From: an uncultured Clostridia bacterium | GTDB taxonomy: Bacteria; Bacillota; Clostridia; Oscillospirales; Oscillospiraceae | DNA: 33,332 bases | Assembly (NCBI GenBank): GCA_945482615.1 | Contig: CALYRG010000014.1 | Coordinates: forward strand, 1-33,332 | Reading direction: 5' to 3' | Shown: piece after piece, positions 1 to 7,547 of the stretch | How the letters are laid out: the number at the start of each line of letters is the position of its first letter | Numbering within the stretch: the first letter of the stretch is position 1 | Notes under the pieces: generated by a model | Told to the model about the DNA's origin: nothing | Database searches by the model: none | Seen by the model: the letters and a program-made list of their open reading frames with translations, nothing else | Position numbers and translations under genes: made by a program

Positions 1-585
1 GCCCCCGAGACGGTGAAGACCACCAAATATGAGCATGTGCTGCCCCTGCTTGCCGGAATCGAGGAGAGCGAGGATGTGGACGGTCTTCTTCTGCTGCTGA
101 ACACCGTAGGCGGAGACATTGAGGCCGGGCTTGCCATTGCGGAAATGGTGGCCGGGATGAAAAAGCCCACCGTGTCCCTGGTGCTGGGGGGCGGCCACTC
201 CATCGGCATTCCCCTGGCGGTGTGCACCAAGAAAAGCTTTATCACCCCCACAGCCAGCATGACGGTGCACCCGGTGCGGATGACCGGGCTGGTGGTAGGC
301 GCACCCCAGACCTTCCGGTACTTCCAGCGCATCCAGGAACAAATCGCGGAATTTGTCACCGCCAACAGCCGGATCAGCCGGGAGGAATTTGTGGGCTTTA
401 TGATGGCCACAGGCGAGATGGCCACGGATGTGGGCACCATCCTCTACGGCAGGGAGGCGGTGGCCTGCGGCCTGATCGATCAGCTGGGTGGCCTGAACGA
501 CGCCCTGTCCTGCCTGCACGAAATGATTGACAAGCATAAAAACCGGGATCAACCTCATCCCGGAAATGTCCAAAAGAATCCGTAG
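1..585 (+). CDS. tepA: TepA/ClpP-like serine protease, 5'-truncated by window edge
   Basis: ClpP-fold protein of the translocation-enhancing protein TepA (B. subtilis YmfB) type, a cytoplasmic ClpP-class serine peptidase. The reading frame is open from base 1, so the N-terminus lies outside the window; the GTG at 13 is internal. Visible family features are the NTVGGD strand, the nucleophile turn GGGHSIG, the His in TVHPVRM and a downstream TDVG segment, in the order expected for the Ser-His-Asp triad. The last ten or so residues are polar and non-conserved, and the stop is TAG at 583-585. No clear terminator follows; a modest hairpin (arms 592-601 and 634-643) and then a mobile palindromic repeat lie downstream. 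The family is recognised with good confidence; the physiological substrate is not known from sequence. Confidence 0.88.
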   Translation, partial: APETVKTTKYEHVLPLLAGIEESEDVDGLLLLLNTVGGDIEAGLAIAEMVAGMKKPTVSLVLGGGHSIGIPLAVCTKKSFITPTASMTVHPVRMTGLVVGAPQTFRYFQRIQEQIAEFVTANSRISREEFVGFMMATGEMATDVGTILYGREAVACGLIDQLGGLNDALSCLHEMIDKHKNRDQPHPGNVQKNP

Positions 586-663
586 AGCTGCCCGGCTGTG
601 TGGGGGGAGCGTTATATCACGGCTTGGGCGAATACGCAGCCGGTACTCCCTCTGACCCACATC

Positions 664-790
664 TTGGCTCCACCTTTGGGGGAGCTGTCGCGAAGCGACT
701 GAGGGGGTGTCTTTCGTACGATCCGTCATTCCCACGAGACGCAGGACACCCCCTCCGGCCTGCGGCCACCTCCCCCAAGGGTGGAGGCAA
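664..790. repeat. MITE-like palindromic element with cloverleaf folding potential
   Basis: The outer arms 664-684 (TTGGCTCCACCTTTGGGGGA and one more base) and 770-790 are near-perfect reverse complements. An inner pair, GAGGGGGTGT at 701-710 and ACACCCCCTC at 746-755, is a perfect 10-bp inverted repeat. Between outer and inner arms each side carries its own small hairpin: GTCGCGAAGCGAC on the left and GGCCTGCGGCC on the right. The loop is 711-745. There is no transposase and no protein-coding signal. This resembles dispersed non-coding repeats that I recall from Oscillospirales genomes; copy number cannot be judged here. No convincing target-site duplication was seen. Confidence 0.7.
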
Positions 791-811
791 GGGCCTGTAG
801 GCCAAATTCCG

Positions 812-850
812 AAAAAATCCGATAGCTCTCAAAAGGAAAGCTATCGGATT
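812..850 (-). terminator. Rho-independent terminator of the ABC transporter operon
   Basis: A perfect 12-bp stem AATCCGATAGCT (816-827) pairs with 839-850 around an 11-base loop. Read on the minus strand it ends in six T residues, 15 bp downstream of the ATPase stop codon. Confidence 0.9.
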
Positions 851-864
851 CTACTATATTATAA

Positions 865-1662
865 TTACGACAGAACCAGCTTGTCGTCCACCTCGTCAGA
901 GCCGGAGGCCTGGCTGAACAGGCTCAGCAGCTGCTCCACGGTCAGGCGCTTCTTTTCCTCGCCGCTGACATCCACCACAATGCGGCCGTCGTACATCATC
1001 ACCAGCCGGTTGCCGTAGGTGATGGCATCGCGCATGTTGTGGGTAATCATCATGGTGGTCAGGTGATCCTTTTCCACAATACGCTGGGTGGCGTCCAGCA
1101 CCTTGGCCGCGGTCTTGGGGTCCAGAGCGGCGGTATGCTCATCCAGCAGCAGCAGCTGGGGCTTGCGCAGAGTGGCCATCAGCAGCGTCAATGCCTGGCG
1201 CTGGCCGCCGGAGAGCAGGCCCACCTTGGTGGTCATCCGGTCCTCCAGGCCCAGATCCAGGGTCTTGAGCATTTCCCGGTAGGTCTCGTACTCCGCCTTG
1301 GGCACGCCCCACTTCAGGAAGGAGCGGCGGCGGCCCCGGCGGGCGGCCAGTGCCAGATTCTCCACGATCTGCATGTCGGCGGCGGTGCCGGTCATGGGGT
1401 CCTGGAACACACGGCCCAGCATGGCGGCACGCTGGTGCTCACACAGGCCGGAGATGTCCACGCCGTCCACCAGGATTGCACCGCTGTCCACAGGCCACAC
1501 GCCTGCCACCGCATTCATCATGGTGGATTTACCGGCGCCGTTGCCGCCGATGACCGTGCAGAACTCGCCGTCCTTCAGGGTCAGGCTCAGCCCCTGGAGG
1601 GCCTTCTTCTCGTTGATGGTGCCGGCGTTGAAGGTCTTGTAAATATTCCGAATTTCCAGCAT
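865..1662 (-). CDS. ABC transporter ATP-binding protein (TrpZ-like)
   Basis: Cytoplasmic ATPase subunit, 265 aa, of an amino-acid/aromatic-compound type importer. It has a Walker A GGNGAGKST near residue 40, a Q-loop (FQDP), the signature LSGGQRQ, Walker B LLLLDEHTAALD with the catalytic Glu, and a switch His in MITHNM. ATG at 1662 is chosen because AGGAGGG sits 9 bases upstream; an in-frame extension further upstream overlaps the permease and lacks support. It starts 2 bases after the permease stop, so the two are co-translated. The pairing with a BPD_transp_2-type permease and a PF04392-type binding lipoprotein is the arrangement of TrpXYZ systems; transport of tryptophan or a related compound is inference only. 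Confidence 0.92.
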   Translation of the reverse strand: MLEIRNIYKTFNAGTINEKKALQGLSLTLKDGEFCTVIGGNGAGKSTMMNAVAGVWPVDSGAILVDGVDISGLCEHQRAAMLGRVFQDPMTGTAADMQIVENLALAARRGRRRSFLKWGVPKAEYETYREMLKTLDLGLEDRMTTKVGLLSGGQRQALTLLMATLRKPQLLLLDEHTAALDPKTAAKVLDATQRIVEKDHLTTMMITHNMRDAITYGNRLVMMYDGRIVVDVSGEEKKRLTVEQLLSLFSQASGSDEVDDKLVLS

Positions 1663-1664
1663 AC

Positions 1665-2627
1665 TTACTTGCCCTCCTTTCCGAGTCTGGCGTTTTCCTT
1701 GGCAATGCGGCTGAAGGAATTTTTGCTGGCACTGCGCAGATAGGGAATGGCCAGGAAGATCGCCACCACAACAGCGGTGAGCAGCTTCATGTCGTCGGCA
1801 GGGAACTTGAGCCAAAGGACGAAGACATAGACCACATAGTAGATCACGCCGCCCAGAACCACGAAGATCAGGCGCAGCATGAAGTTCAGGTACTTGCCCA
1901 GGAAGGCCTCCCCCAGAACCTCGCCGATGATCACGGCAGCCAGGCCGATGACGATGGCGCCACGGCCCATGTTGATATCGGCAAAGCCCTGATACTGGCT
2001 GAGCACACCGCCGGCCAGAGCCACCAGGCCATTGCTCAGGGCAAGGCCGATGACCTTCATACTGTTGGTGTTGATGCCCTGGGCCCGGGCCATGGCCCCA
2101 TTGATGCCGGTGGCCCGGAGGGCGGAGCCGTGCTCGGTACCCAGATACATGTACAGCAGCACCACCAGAACCGCGCACACGATCCCCACCAGCAGAATGG
2201 TCCGGGGCAGGAATTTGGCATTGGAGGTGAACAGGAAGCCCACCTTATTGACATTGACGGCCTGGTTGGCCTTGCCCATGATATTTAAGTTTATGGAATA
2301 CAGGGATATCTGGGTGAGGATACCCGCCAGAATGTCGGGAATACCCAGCTTGGTGTGCAGGAAGCCTGTGATCAGGCCTGCGGCAATACCGGCCAGGAAG
2401 GAAATGAGCAGCGCCAGCTGGGGGTTCCACCCGGCCAGCACCAGCATAATGCACACGGCGCCGCCGGTGGCAAGGCTTCCGTCCACGGTCAGGTCGGCAA
2501 GGCCCAGCATCCGGTAGGTCATGTAGACACCCAGGGCCATGATACCCCAGATCAGTCCCTGGGCAACGCCGCCGGGACAGGCCCGCAGCAGCGCAGCGGG
2601 ATTCAGCGAAGCGAAGTAGGCAAGCAT
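1665..2627 (-). CDS. ABC transporter permease (TrpY-like, branched-chain type)
   Basis: Integral membrane subunit, 320 aa, with about eight to nine hydrophobic segments and the motif region ADLTVDGSLATGGA near residue 45 that is typical of permeases partnered with PF04392 binding proteins. GGAGGATCAATTGT directly before ATG 2627 sets the start. It is followed 2 bases later by the ATPase and preceded by the binding protein, from which it is separated by an attenuator-like hairpin. Only one permease is present, so the complex would use a permease homodimer. Substrate is not readable from sequence. Confidence 0.92.
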   Translation of the reverse strand: MLAYFASLNPAALLRACPGGVAQGLIWGIMALGVYMTYRMLGLADLTVDGSLATGGAVCIMLVLAGWNPQLALLISFLAGIAAGLITGFLHTKLGIPDILAGILTQISLYSINLNIMGKANQAVNVNKVGFLFTSNAKFLPRTILLVGIVCAVLVVLLYMYLGTEHGSALRATGINGAMARAQGINTNSMKVIGLALSNGLVALAGGVLSQYQGFADINMGRGAIVIGLAAVIIGEVLGEAFLGKYLNFMLRLIFVVLGGVIYYVVYVFVLWLKFPADDMKLLTAVVVAIFLAIPYLRSASKNSFSRIAKENARLGKEGK

Positions 2628-2677
2628 ACAATTGATCCTCCAATAATCTGTCTTTCCCGGTTTCGGGTTCTCACAGG

Positions 2678-2712
2678 AAAAAATCCCGGCAAAGGATTGG
2701 AATTGCCGGGAT
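2678..2712 (-). terminator. Internal terminator/attenuator between binding protein and permease
   Basis: Stem ATCCCGGCAA (2683-2692) pairs perfectly with 2703-2712 around a 10-base loop, and on the minus strand runs into a T tract (2678-2683). It lies after the binding-protein stop and before the permease ribosome site. Partial termination here would give more binding protein than membrane subunits. Confidence 0.8.
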
Positions 2713-2746
2713 CTTTATTTCCTCAATATATAATGTAGTGCACCGA

Positions 2747-3709
2747 TCAGCCGATGGCCTCGTAGCCCTCCGGCATGGTGAAGCCAATGGCGGCAGCGTA
2801 GTCGGCATTGTACTTCTTCACAGGGTTGGCGGAGTAGCCCACAGGCATGGTGGTGATATCCGCACCGTTCACCAGGATCTCATAGGCCATCTCGCCGCAG
2901 GCGACGCCGATGTCGTAGTAGCTGATGGAGACGGTAGCCAGGCCGCCGCCGGAGCACATACCCTCTTCACCGCAGACCACGGGGATGCCGGCAGGCTCGC
3001 AGACACCGCTGATAATGGTCATGTTGGAAGCGGCGGTGTTGTCGGTGGGGATGTACAGAGCGTCCGCACCTTCCACAGCGGCGGTGGCAACAGACTGGAT
3101 GTCATTGGAATCGGAGAAGGTGAAGACCTCGGTGGCAACGCCCACGGCATCCATGCAGGCGATGAACTGGTCAGCCTGGAGCACGGAGTTGGGCTCTGCG
3201 GAGCAGTACAGGATGGAAACCTTCTTGGCATCGGGAACCAGCTCCATGACGCAATCTGCGTACAGCTGCGCGGGAACGCCGTCGGAGGTGCCGGAGACGT
3301 TCATGCCCAGGGAGCCGTCAGCAGCGGCGTCCACAGCCAGGGCGGAGGCGAAGTCGGTGACGGAGGTGCCCAGGATGGGAATGGTGTCGGTGGCGGATAC
3401 GGCAGCCAGCAGAGCGGGAGTGGCGTTGGCCATAATCAGGTCATACTGGTTGGATACAAAGCCGGTGACAATGACGGAGCAGGTAGCGGAGTCGCCCTGG
3501 GCGTTCTGCTCATCGAAAACAACGCTGTCGCCCAGCTTCTCGGTCAGGGCATCCTTAAAGCCCTGGGTAGCGGCATCCAGCGCGGGGTGCTGCACCAGCT
3601 GGCAGATGCCCACGTTGTAGGTCTTGGCGGCGGGCGCGGCAGAACCGCCGCAGGCAGCCAGGGACAGAACCATCAGGGCTGCCAGACAAACAGCAAGAAT
3701 CTTTTTCAT
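2747..3709 (-). CDS. ABC transporter substrate-binding lipoprotein (TrpX/PF04392 type)
   Basis: Extracytoplasmic binding protein of 320 aa, anchored by a lipid. The N-terminus is a lipoprotein signal ending in the lipobox LAAC-GG near residue 20. The mature protein has a periplasmic-binding fold of the ABC_sub_bind family, with recognisable NVGICQLVQHPALD, NAQGD and PTDNT segments. Two ATGs lie close together (3715 and 3709); the GGAGAG box is 8 bases from the second and only about 2 from the first, so 3709 is preferred. It is the first gene of the importer operon, with a consensus promoter upstream. The family includes tryptophan and tyrosine transporters, but the ligand here is unknown. Confidence 0.92.
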   Translation of the reverse strand: MKKILAVCLAALMVLSLAACGGSAAPAAKTYNVGICQLVQHPALDAATQGFKDALTEKLGDSVVFDEQNAQGDSATCSVIVTGFVSNQYDLIMANATPALLAAVSATDTIPILGTSVTDFASALAVDAAADGSLGMNVSGTSDGVPAQLYADCVMELVPDAKKVSILYCSAEPNSVLQADQFIACMDAVGVATEVFTFSDSNDIQSVATAAVEGADALYIPTDNTAASNMTIISGVCEPAGIPVVCGEEGMCSGGGLATVSISYYDIGVACGEMAYEILVNGADITTMPVGYSANPVKKYNADYAAAIGFTMPEGYEAIG

Positions 3710-3769
3710 TTTCATTTCTCTCCATTTCTTCAGCGGCGCACAGGTGTTTGCTTGCCGCAAACTGGGTGT

Positions 3770-3798
3770 ACTATAGCACCTCCCCATTGGAATGTCAA
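3770..3798 (-). promoter_or_regulatory. Sigma-A promoter of the ABC importer operon
   Basis: Minus strand: TTGACA (3793-3798), 17-base spacer, TATAGT (3770-3775). The leader of about 55 bases holds a short hairpin (GTTTGC at 3746-3751 with GCAAAC at 3757-3762). It is too short for a T-box or a large riboswitch. Confidence 0.85.
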
Positions 3799-3919
3799 TC
3801 GGTTTTTATGAATCTATAATAAACATTTAATATTTAAATGCCGAATCCCAAGCCCGGCTCCCACTCCCCTCCGCCCATAAAATACACAGATAAAATTAAC
3901 CTCTTTTCCCTGCAGATGG

Positions 3920-3948
3920 TTGAAAACTGATATACTTCCTTGTATAAT
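3920..3948 (+). promoter_or_regulatory. Sigma-A promoter of the PIG-L deacetylase gene
   Basis: TTGAAA (3920-3925), 17-base spacer, TATAAT (3943-3948). Transcription would begin near 3955, so the ATG at 3957 would be leaderless and the ATG at 3987 is the likelier start. Confidence 0.8.
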
Positions 3949-3986
3949 GATGTATTATGCATTTTGAAAGGTATGACAGAACAGAT

Positions 3987-4481
3987 ATGAAACGCCTTTT
4001 GACCATGGTTCTTATGCTGACGCTGCTTCTGGCGCTGCTTCCCGGCGCTGTCTCCGCCCTGGAAAGTGAGCCCGCCCCGGAGCTGAAAATCACTGCTTCC
4101 CCGGCGGCTCTCAGCTGGGACGGCATCAGCACCCGCAGCTACTACAGCACCGTTTCCCTGGCGGCAGGGAGCACCGTGACCCTCACCCCCACCGATCCCG
4201 GGCAGAAAATTTCCGCCCTGTACATCGTCTGGTCGAAGGTTCCCGGCTCCTGGACCCTGGGCTATAACGGAAAGAGCGAGGCCTTCGGTCAGAATGGCTA
4301 TCTGCACGAGTTTGTCGCCCTGGATGGGGGCGCGGAGGAGGTAACCCTCACCGTAGAGGGGGGACGAAACCCTGTGCTTTATCCGGGCTTTCGGCCCCGG
4401 GGTGCTTCCCGCCGACGTTCAGCGCTGGGAGCCCTCCTGCGAAAAGGCGGATATCCTGGTGCTGCCCACCCATTCCGATGA
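3987..4481 (+). CDS. PIG-L/LmbE-type deacetylase, N-terminal part before frameshift
   Basis: This frame encodes the secretion signal and a beta-rich N-terminal domain of one longer protein that is broken by a +1 frameshift. The signal peptide is the basic MKR start, a leucine-rich core and a likely cleavage site after AVSA, near residue 26. The next roughly 100 residues (ITASPAALSWDG onwards) look like a beta-sandwich accessory domain. A run of six G at 4358-4363 shifts the frame; after it the translation becomes Arg- and Pro-rich nonsense up to the stop at 4479-4481. Removing one G gives an uninterrupted join into the catalytic frame (VEGDETLCFIRAFGPG). The start is ATG 3987, with GAAAGG about 15 bases upstream. 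This is either a real pseudogene or phase-variable allele, or a homopolymer error in the assembly. Confidence 0.75.
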   Translation: MKRLLTMVLMLTLLLALLPGAVSALESEPAPELKITASPAALSWDGISTRSYYSTVSLAAGSTVTLTPTDPGQKISALYIVWSKVPGSWTLGYNGKSEAFGQNGYLHEFVALDGGAEEVTLTVEGGRNPVLYPGFRPRGASRRRSALGALLRKGGYPGAAHPFR

Positions 4482-5391
4482 CGAGATCCTGTTCTTCGGC
4501 GGTATTCTGGCAGAGTATGCCGGACAGCAGGATCTGGCGGTGCAGGTGGCCTACTTCTCTCAATATGAATACGGTACCCGGGAGCATGAGAAGCTGGACG
4601 GCATCTGGACCTGCGGGGTACGGCACTACCCGGTCAGCGGCCCCTTCCCGGATGTGTATCAGGAAACCCCGGATCAGGCCCGGGCCTATTTTAAGCAGGA
4701 TGCGGCCCTGGCCTTTTACCTGGAGCAGCTGCGCCGGTTCCAGCCCCAGGTCTGCATCGTCCATGACGCAGCGGGAGAGTATGGAAACGGCACCCACCAG
4801 TTTGTGGTGCAGGTTCTCCGGGAAGCCCTGGAGCAGTCCTCTGATCCAGCCGTCTGCCCGGAGTCTGCCGAGCAGTACGGCGTGTGGGATGTTCCCAAGA
4901 CCTATCTGCACCTGTGGAAGGAAAACCCAATTGTTCTGGATGTCCGCCAGAGCCTCAGCGCCTTTGGCGGCAAGACCGCCCTGGAGGTGGCCACCGAAGC
5001 CTACAAAAAGCACGTCTCTCAGCAGGAGCTTTGGTTCTACGTCTCCGACGAGGGCCCCTACAGCATCGCCCAGTTCGGCCTATACCGGACGACTGTGGGC
5101 CCGGACACCGGCAGCGACATCATGGAGCATCTCGTGCCCTACGCCCAGCAATCGGAGGTTCCCCCGGAGGTGACGGAGTCTACCCAGGCGCCTCCCGCCA
5201 CCCAGTCAGAGCCGGAGCCTACCCAGCCGGAACCCACTCAGGCTCCTGCCGAAACAGCCCCGGCGCAGACCCCGCCTTCCGCAGAGGAAGGGAAGCCACT
5301 TCTTCCCATTCTCCTTGCCGCCATCTCCGCGTTGCTCACTGTGTCAGCCGTTGTGGCTCTGTGCGTTGTGAGCATCCGCAGAAGAATGTGA
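4402..5391 (+). CDS. PIG-L/LmbE-type deacetylase, catalytic and membrane-anchor part after frameshift
   Basis: Zn-dependent N-acetyl-sugar deacetylase domain of the PIG-L/LmbE family. The metal motif is THSDDE near residue 23 of this frame (a variant of AHPDDE, with Ser in place of Pro) and a later His in GNGTHQF. After the catalytic domain comes a Pro/Thr/Glu stalk of about 45 residues, a single C-terminal membrane helix (LLPILLAAISALL) and an RRRM stop-transfer end, so the full protein would sit outside the cell, tethered by its C-terminus. GTG 4402 has no ribosome site, and the homologous frame is open back to 4357, which argues that this is the 3' half of one gene starting at 3987. An LtaS-like gene follows after 50 bases, suggesting a shared role in surface-polymer metabolism (inference). 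Confidence 0.82.
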   Translation: MLPADVQRWEPSCEKADILVLPTHSDDEILFFGGILAEYAGQQDLAVQVAYFSQYEYGTREHEKLDGIWTCGVRHYPVSGPFPDVYQETPDQARAYFKQDAALAFYLEQLRRFQPQVCIVHDAAGEYGNGTHQFVVQVLREALEQSSDPAVCPESAEQYGVWDVPKTYLHLWKENPIVLDVRQSLSAFGGKTALEVATEAYKKHVSQQELWFYVSDEGPYSIAQFGLYRTTVGPDTGSDIMEHLVPYAQQSEVPPEVTESTQAPPATQSEPEPTQPEPTQAPAETAPAQTPPSAEEGKPLLPILLAAISALLTVSAVVALCVVSIRRRM

Positions 5392-5441
5392 CCCTGTTTC
5401 CCGCATCATTTCACTTTTTCCCGTAAAATGGAGGCCAATGG

Positions 5442-7490
5442 ATGATACCCGATAATTCCCAACAGCGAAATCCCCTGTCCGCCCTGAGACTGTTCTGGAA
5501 GACCCGCTCCGGCTCCCTGTGCCGGTGGCTTCTGATGCCTGCGGTGTGCTTTCTGGAGCTAATGTTCCACCTGTGGGTGGGCGGCCCCACAACCCCGGCG
5601 GTGCTGGCACAGCTTCTGGGCTTTGCCCTGTGCGTCGGCGGACTTCTGAGTCTGGTGGCATCCCTGCTTCCCCGGAAGGGGGCCAAGGTATTTGCCGCCG
5701 TCCTTGCCTTCCTGTGCGCCCTCATTATGCTGGTGGAGTACATGGTTGGCAACGCCTACGGCTCCTACATGCGTCCCAGCCGCATCGTCACAGGCGCCGG
5801 CGGCGTCCTCACCGACTACACCGATGTGGTCATTCAGATGATTCTGGACAATCTGGGCCGCATCGCCCTTGCGCTGGTTCCCATGGTGCTTGTGCTCCTG
5901 TCGGGCAAGCGGGAAAAGCCGGGCCGCCGCATTCCTCTCATCCTTGCCGCCGCCATCGGAACGCTTGGCGGTATCGCTCTGGGCTTTGCGGGCCTGGCCG
6001 AGATGCCCGGGGGCGTCACCGGCTGGCTCAGCTCCTATGATTTCAATGCCTGCATTCGGGAACGGGGCATCGTCACGGCCATGTACACCGAGCTTTCCGG
6101 CCTGGGCAACAAGGCCGATGCCATTGTCCTGGAGCTTCCTGTCATAGAGCCCCTTCCGGAGCCCACCGAAGCGGCCAGTGGAGAGGCCCTCCCTTCCGCA
6201 GAACCGGAAAAGGTCTATGCCCCCCACACCATCCCCGGGCTGGACTTCGGGGCCCTGGCCCAGAAGGAAACGAACCCTCAGCTGAAATCCCTGTATCAAT
6301 ACCTGGAGGCCCTCAAGCCCACTACGGAGAATGACTACACCGGCCTGTTTGCGGGAAAGAATCTGATCTTCATCACTGCTGAGGCCTTCAACTATGCGGT
6401 CATCGATCCGGAGCTGACCCCCACGCTGTACCGTCTGTCCACCAAGGGCATCCAGTTTACCAACTACTATGAGCCCTCCTGGTCCGGCTGCACCAGCGGC
6501 GGTGAGCTGGTGAATCTGTCTGGTCTTGCCATGAACTGCGAGATGATCACCTACTCCCACCAGAAGCCCTTCAATACCATCGGCCGCCAGCTGATGAACC
6601 AGGGCTACTTCTCCCGGGCCTATCACAACAACTACCACACCTTCTACGACCGCCATATCACCCATGAGGATCTGGGCTACGAAAAGTTTATCGGCTACGG
6701 CAACGGCATGGAGGAGGGTGTTCAGGAGCTGTGGCCGGAAAGCGACCTGGAAATGATCGACTTTACCGTGCCCCAGTACATTGACAACCAGCCCTTCAGC
6801 ATCTACTACATGACCGTCAGCGGTCACTGCCGCTACAGCAAGCTGGGCAACGCCATGTCCAAGAAGAACTGGTCGCTTGTGGAAGACCTTCCCTATTCTG
6901 AATGGGTCAAGGCCTACATTGCCTGCAATCTGGAGCTGGAGCACGCCCTGACATCCCTGGTCTCCCAGCTGGAGGAGGCGGGAATCGCCGATGACACGGT
7001 GATCGTCATGGCCCCGGATCACTATCCCTACGGCCTGGGCACCTCCTGGGGCAATCCCAGCGACGGCCTGGCCGAGCTGTACGGCGTGGAAAAATACGAC
7101 CTGTTCCAGCGGGACAAGAACACCCTGATCCTTTGGAGCGGCTGTCTGGAGGACAAGAATATCCGCATCGATGCGCCGGTGTGCAGCATTGACATCCTGC
7201 CCACTCTGTCCAACCTCTTTGGCATCGTCCACGACTCCCGGCTCACCGTGGGGCGGGACGTGCTGGGCACGGAGGAAGCCATCGCCCTGTGGCCGGACCA
7301 CAGCTGGGTCACGGAGAAGGGCCAGTTTGACGCCTCCACCGGCAGGTTCACCCCCTATGACGGTGCTGAGGTTTCTGACGAATACGTCCAGCGGATCAGC
7401 GCCATCGTCAACAACAAAATCAACTTCAGCCGTGCCGTCCAGCAGATCGATTTCTTCACCGCCCTGCAAAAGGAAATGGGCCTGGAATGA
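5442..7490 (+). CDS. LtaS-like membrane phosphoglycerol transferase/sulfatase-fold enzyme
   Basis: A 682-aa protein with an N-terminal membrane domain (about five helices within residues 25-200) and an extracellular alkaline-phosphatase/sulfatase-fold domain, the architecture of lipoteichoic acid synthase. Key positions are present: Glu in FITAEAF (first metal ligand), the Thr nucleophile in GCTSGGEL, His in VSGHCRY, and Asp-His in APDHYPYG. A low-complexity Pro/Glu/Ala segment (about residues 230-260) links the two parts. The start ATG is 7 bases after GGAGG (5430-5434). It follows the deacetylase gene on the same strand with no intervening terminator, so they probably form one transcript. 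The likely reaction is transfer of a phosphoglycerol or related head group to a surface glycolipid or polymer; the exact acceptor is unknown. Confidence 0.87.
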   Translation: MIPDNSQQRNPLSALRLFWKTRSGSLCRWLLMPAVCFLELMFHLWVGGPTTPAVLAQLLGFALCVGGLLSLVASLLPRKGAKVFAAVLAFLCALIMLVEYMVGNAYGSYMRPSRIVTGAGGVLTDYTDVVIQMILDNLGRIALALVPMVLVLLSGKREKPGRRIPLILAAAIGTLGGIALGFAGLAEMPGGVTGWLSSYDFNACIRERGIVTAMYTELSGLGNKADAIVLELPVIEPLPEPTEAASGEALPSAEPEKVYAPHTIPGLDFGALAQKETNPQLKSLYQYLEALKPTTENDYTGLFAGKNLIFITAEAFNYAVIDPELTPTLYRLSTKGIQFTNYYEPSWSGCTSGGELVNLSGLAMNCEMITYSHQKPFNTIGRQLMNQGYFSRAYHNNYHTFYDRHITHEDLGYEKFIGYGNGMEEGVQELWPESDLEMIDFTVPQYIDNQPFSIYYMTVSGHCRYSKLGNAMSKKNWSLVEDLPYSEWVKAYIACNLELEHALTSLVSQLEEAGIADDTVIVMAPDHYPYGLGTSWGNPSDGLAELYGVEKYDLFQRDKNTLILWSGCLEDKNIRIDAPVCSIDILPTLSNLFGIVHDSRLTVGRDVLGTEEAIALWPDHSWVTEKGQFDASTGRFTPYDGAEVSDEYVQRISAIVNNKINFSRAVQQIDFFTALQKEMGLE

Positions 7491-7498
7491 TCCCCTAT

Positions 7499-7534
7499 AA
7501 AAAAGCTGCGCAGGATATCCTGTGCAGCTTTTTT
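7499..7534. terminator. Bidirectional terminator between convergent genes
   Basis: A 16-bp stem (7499-7514 with 7519-7534, one G-T wobble) around a 4-base ATAT loop, with six A at one end and six T at the other. It serves both the LtaS-like gene and the opposing GPH symporter gene. Confidence 0.93.
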
Positions 7535-7547
7535 GATTGAGCGGCGC

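Noticed and set aside
3716..3769. T-box or riboswitch in the leader of the TrpX-like gene
   Set aside because: The leader is only about 55 bases and contains one small hairpin; no specifier loop, T-box sequence or antiterminator is present.
3973..3990. A five-codon leader peptide (ATG at 3973) whose stop overlaps the deacetylase ATG
   Set aside because: Too short to judge, probably chance; no hairpins around it suggest attenuation.
4358..4363. Programmed ribosomal frameshifting at the G run
   Set aside because: No slippery heptamer with a downstream stem-loop was evident, and single-base homopolymer change explains the split more simply.
5559..7469. Long minus-strand open frame opposite the LtaS-like gene
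   Set aside because: Shadow frame; the plus strand has all catalytic motifs of the LtaS family.
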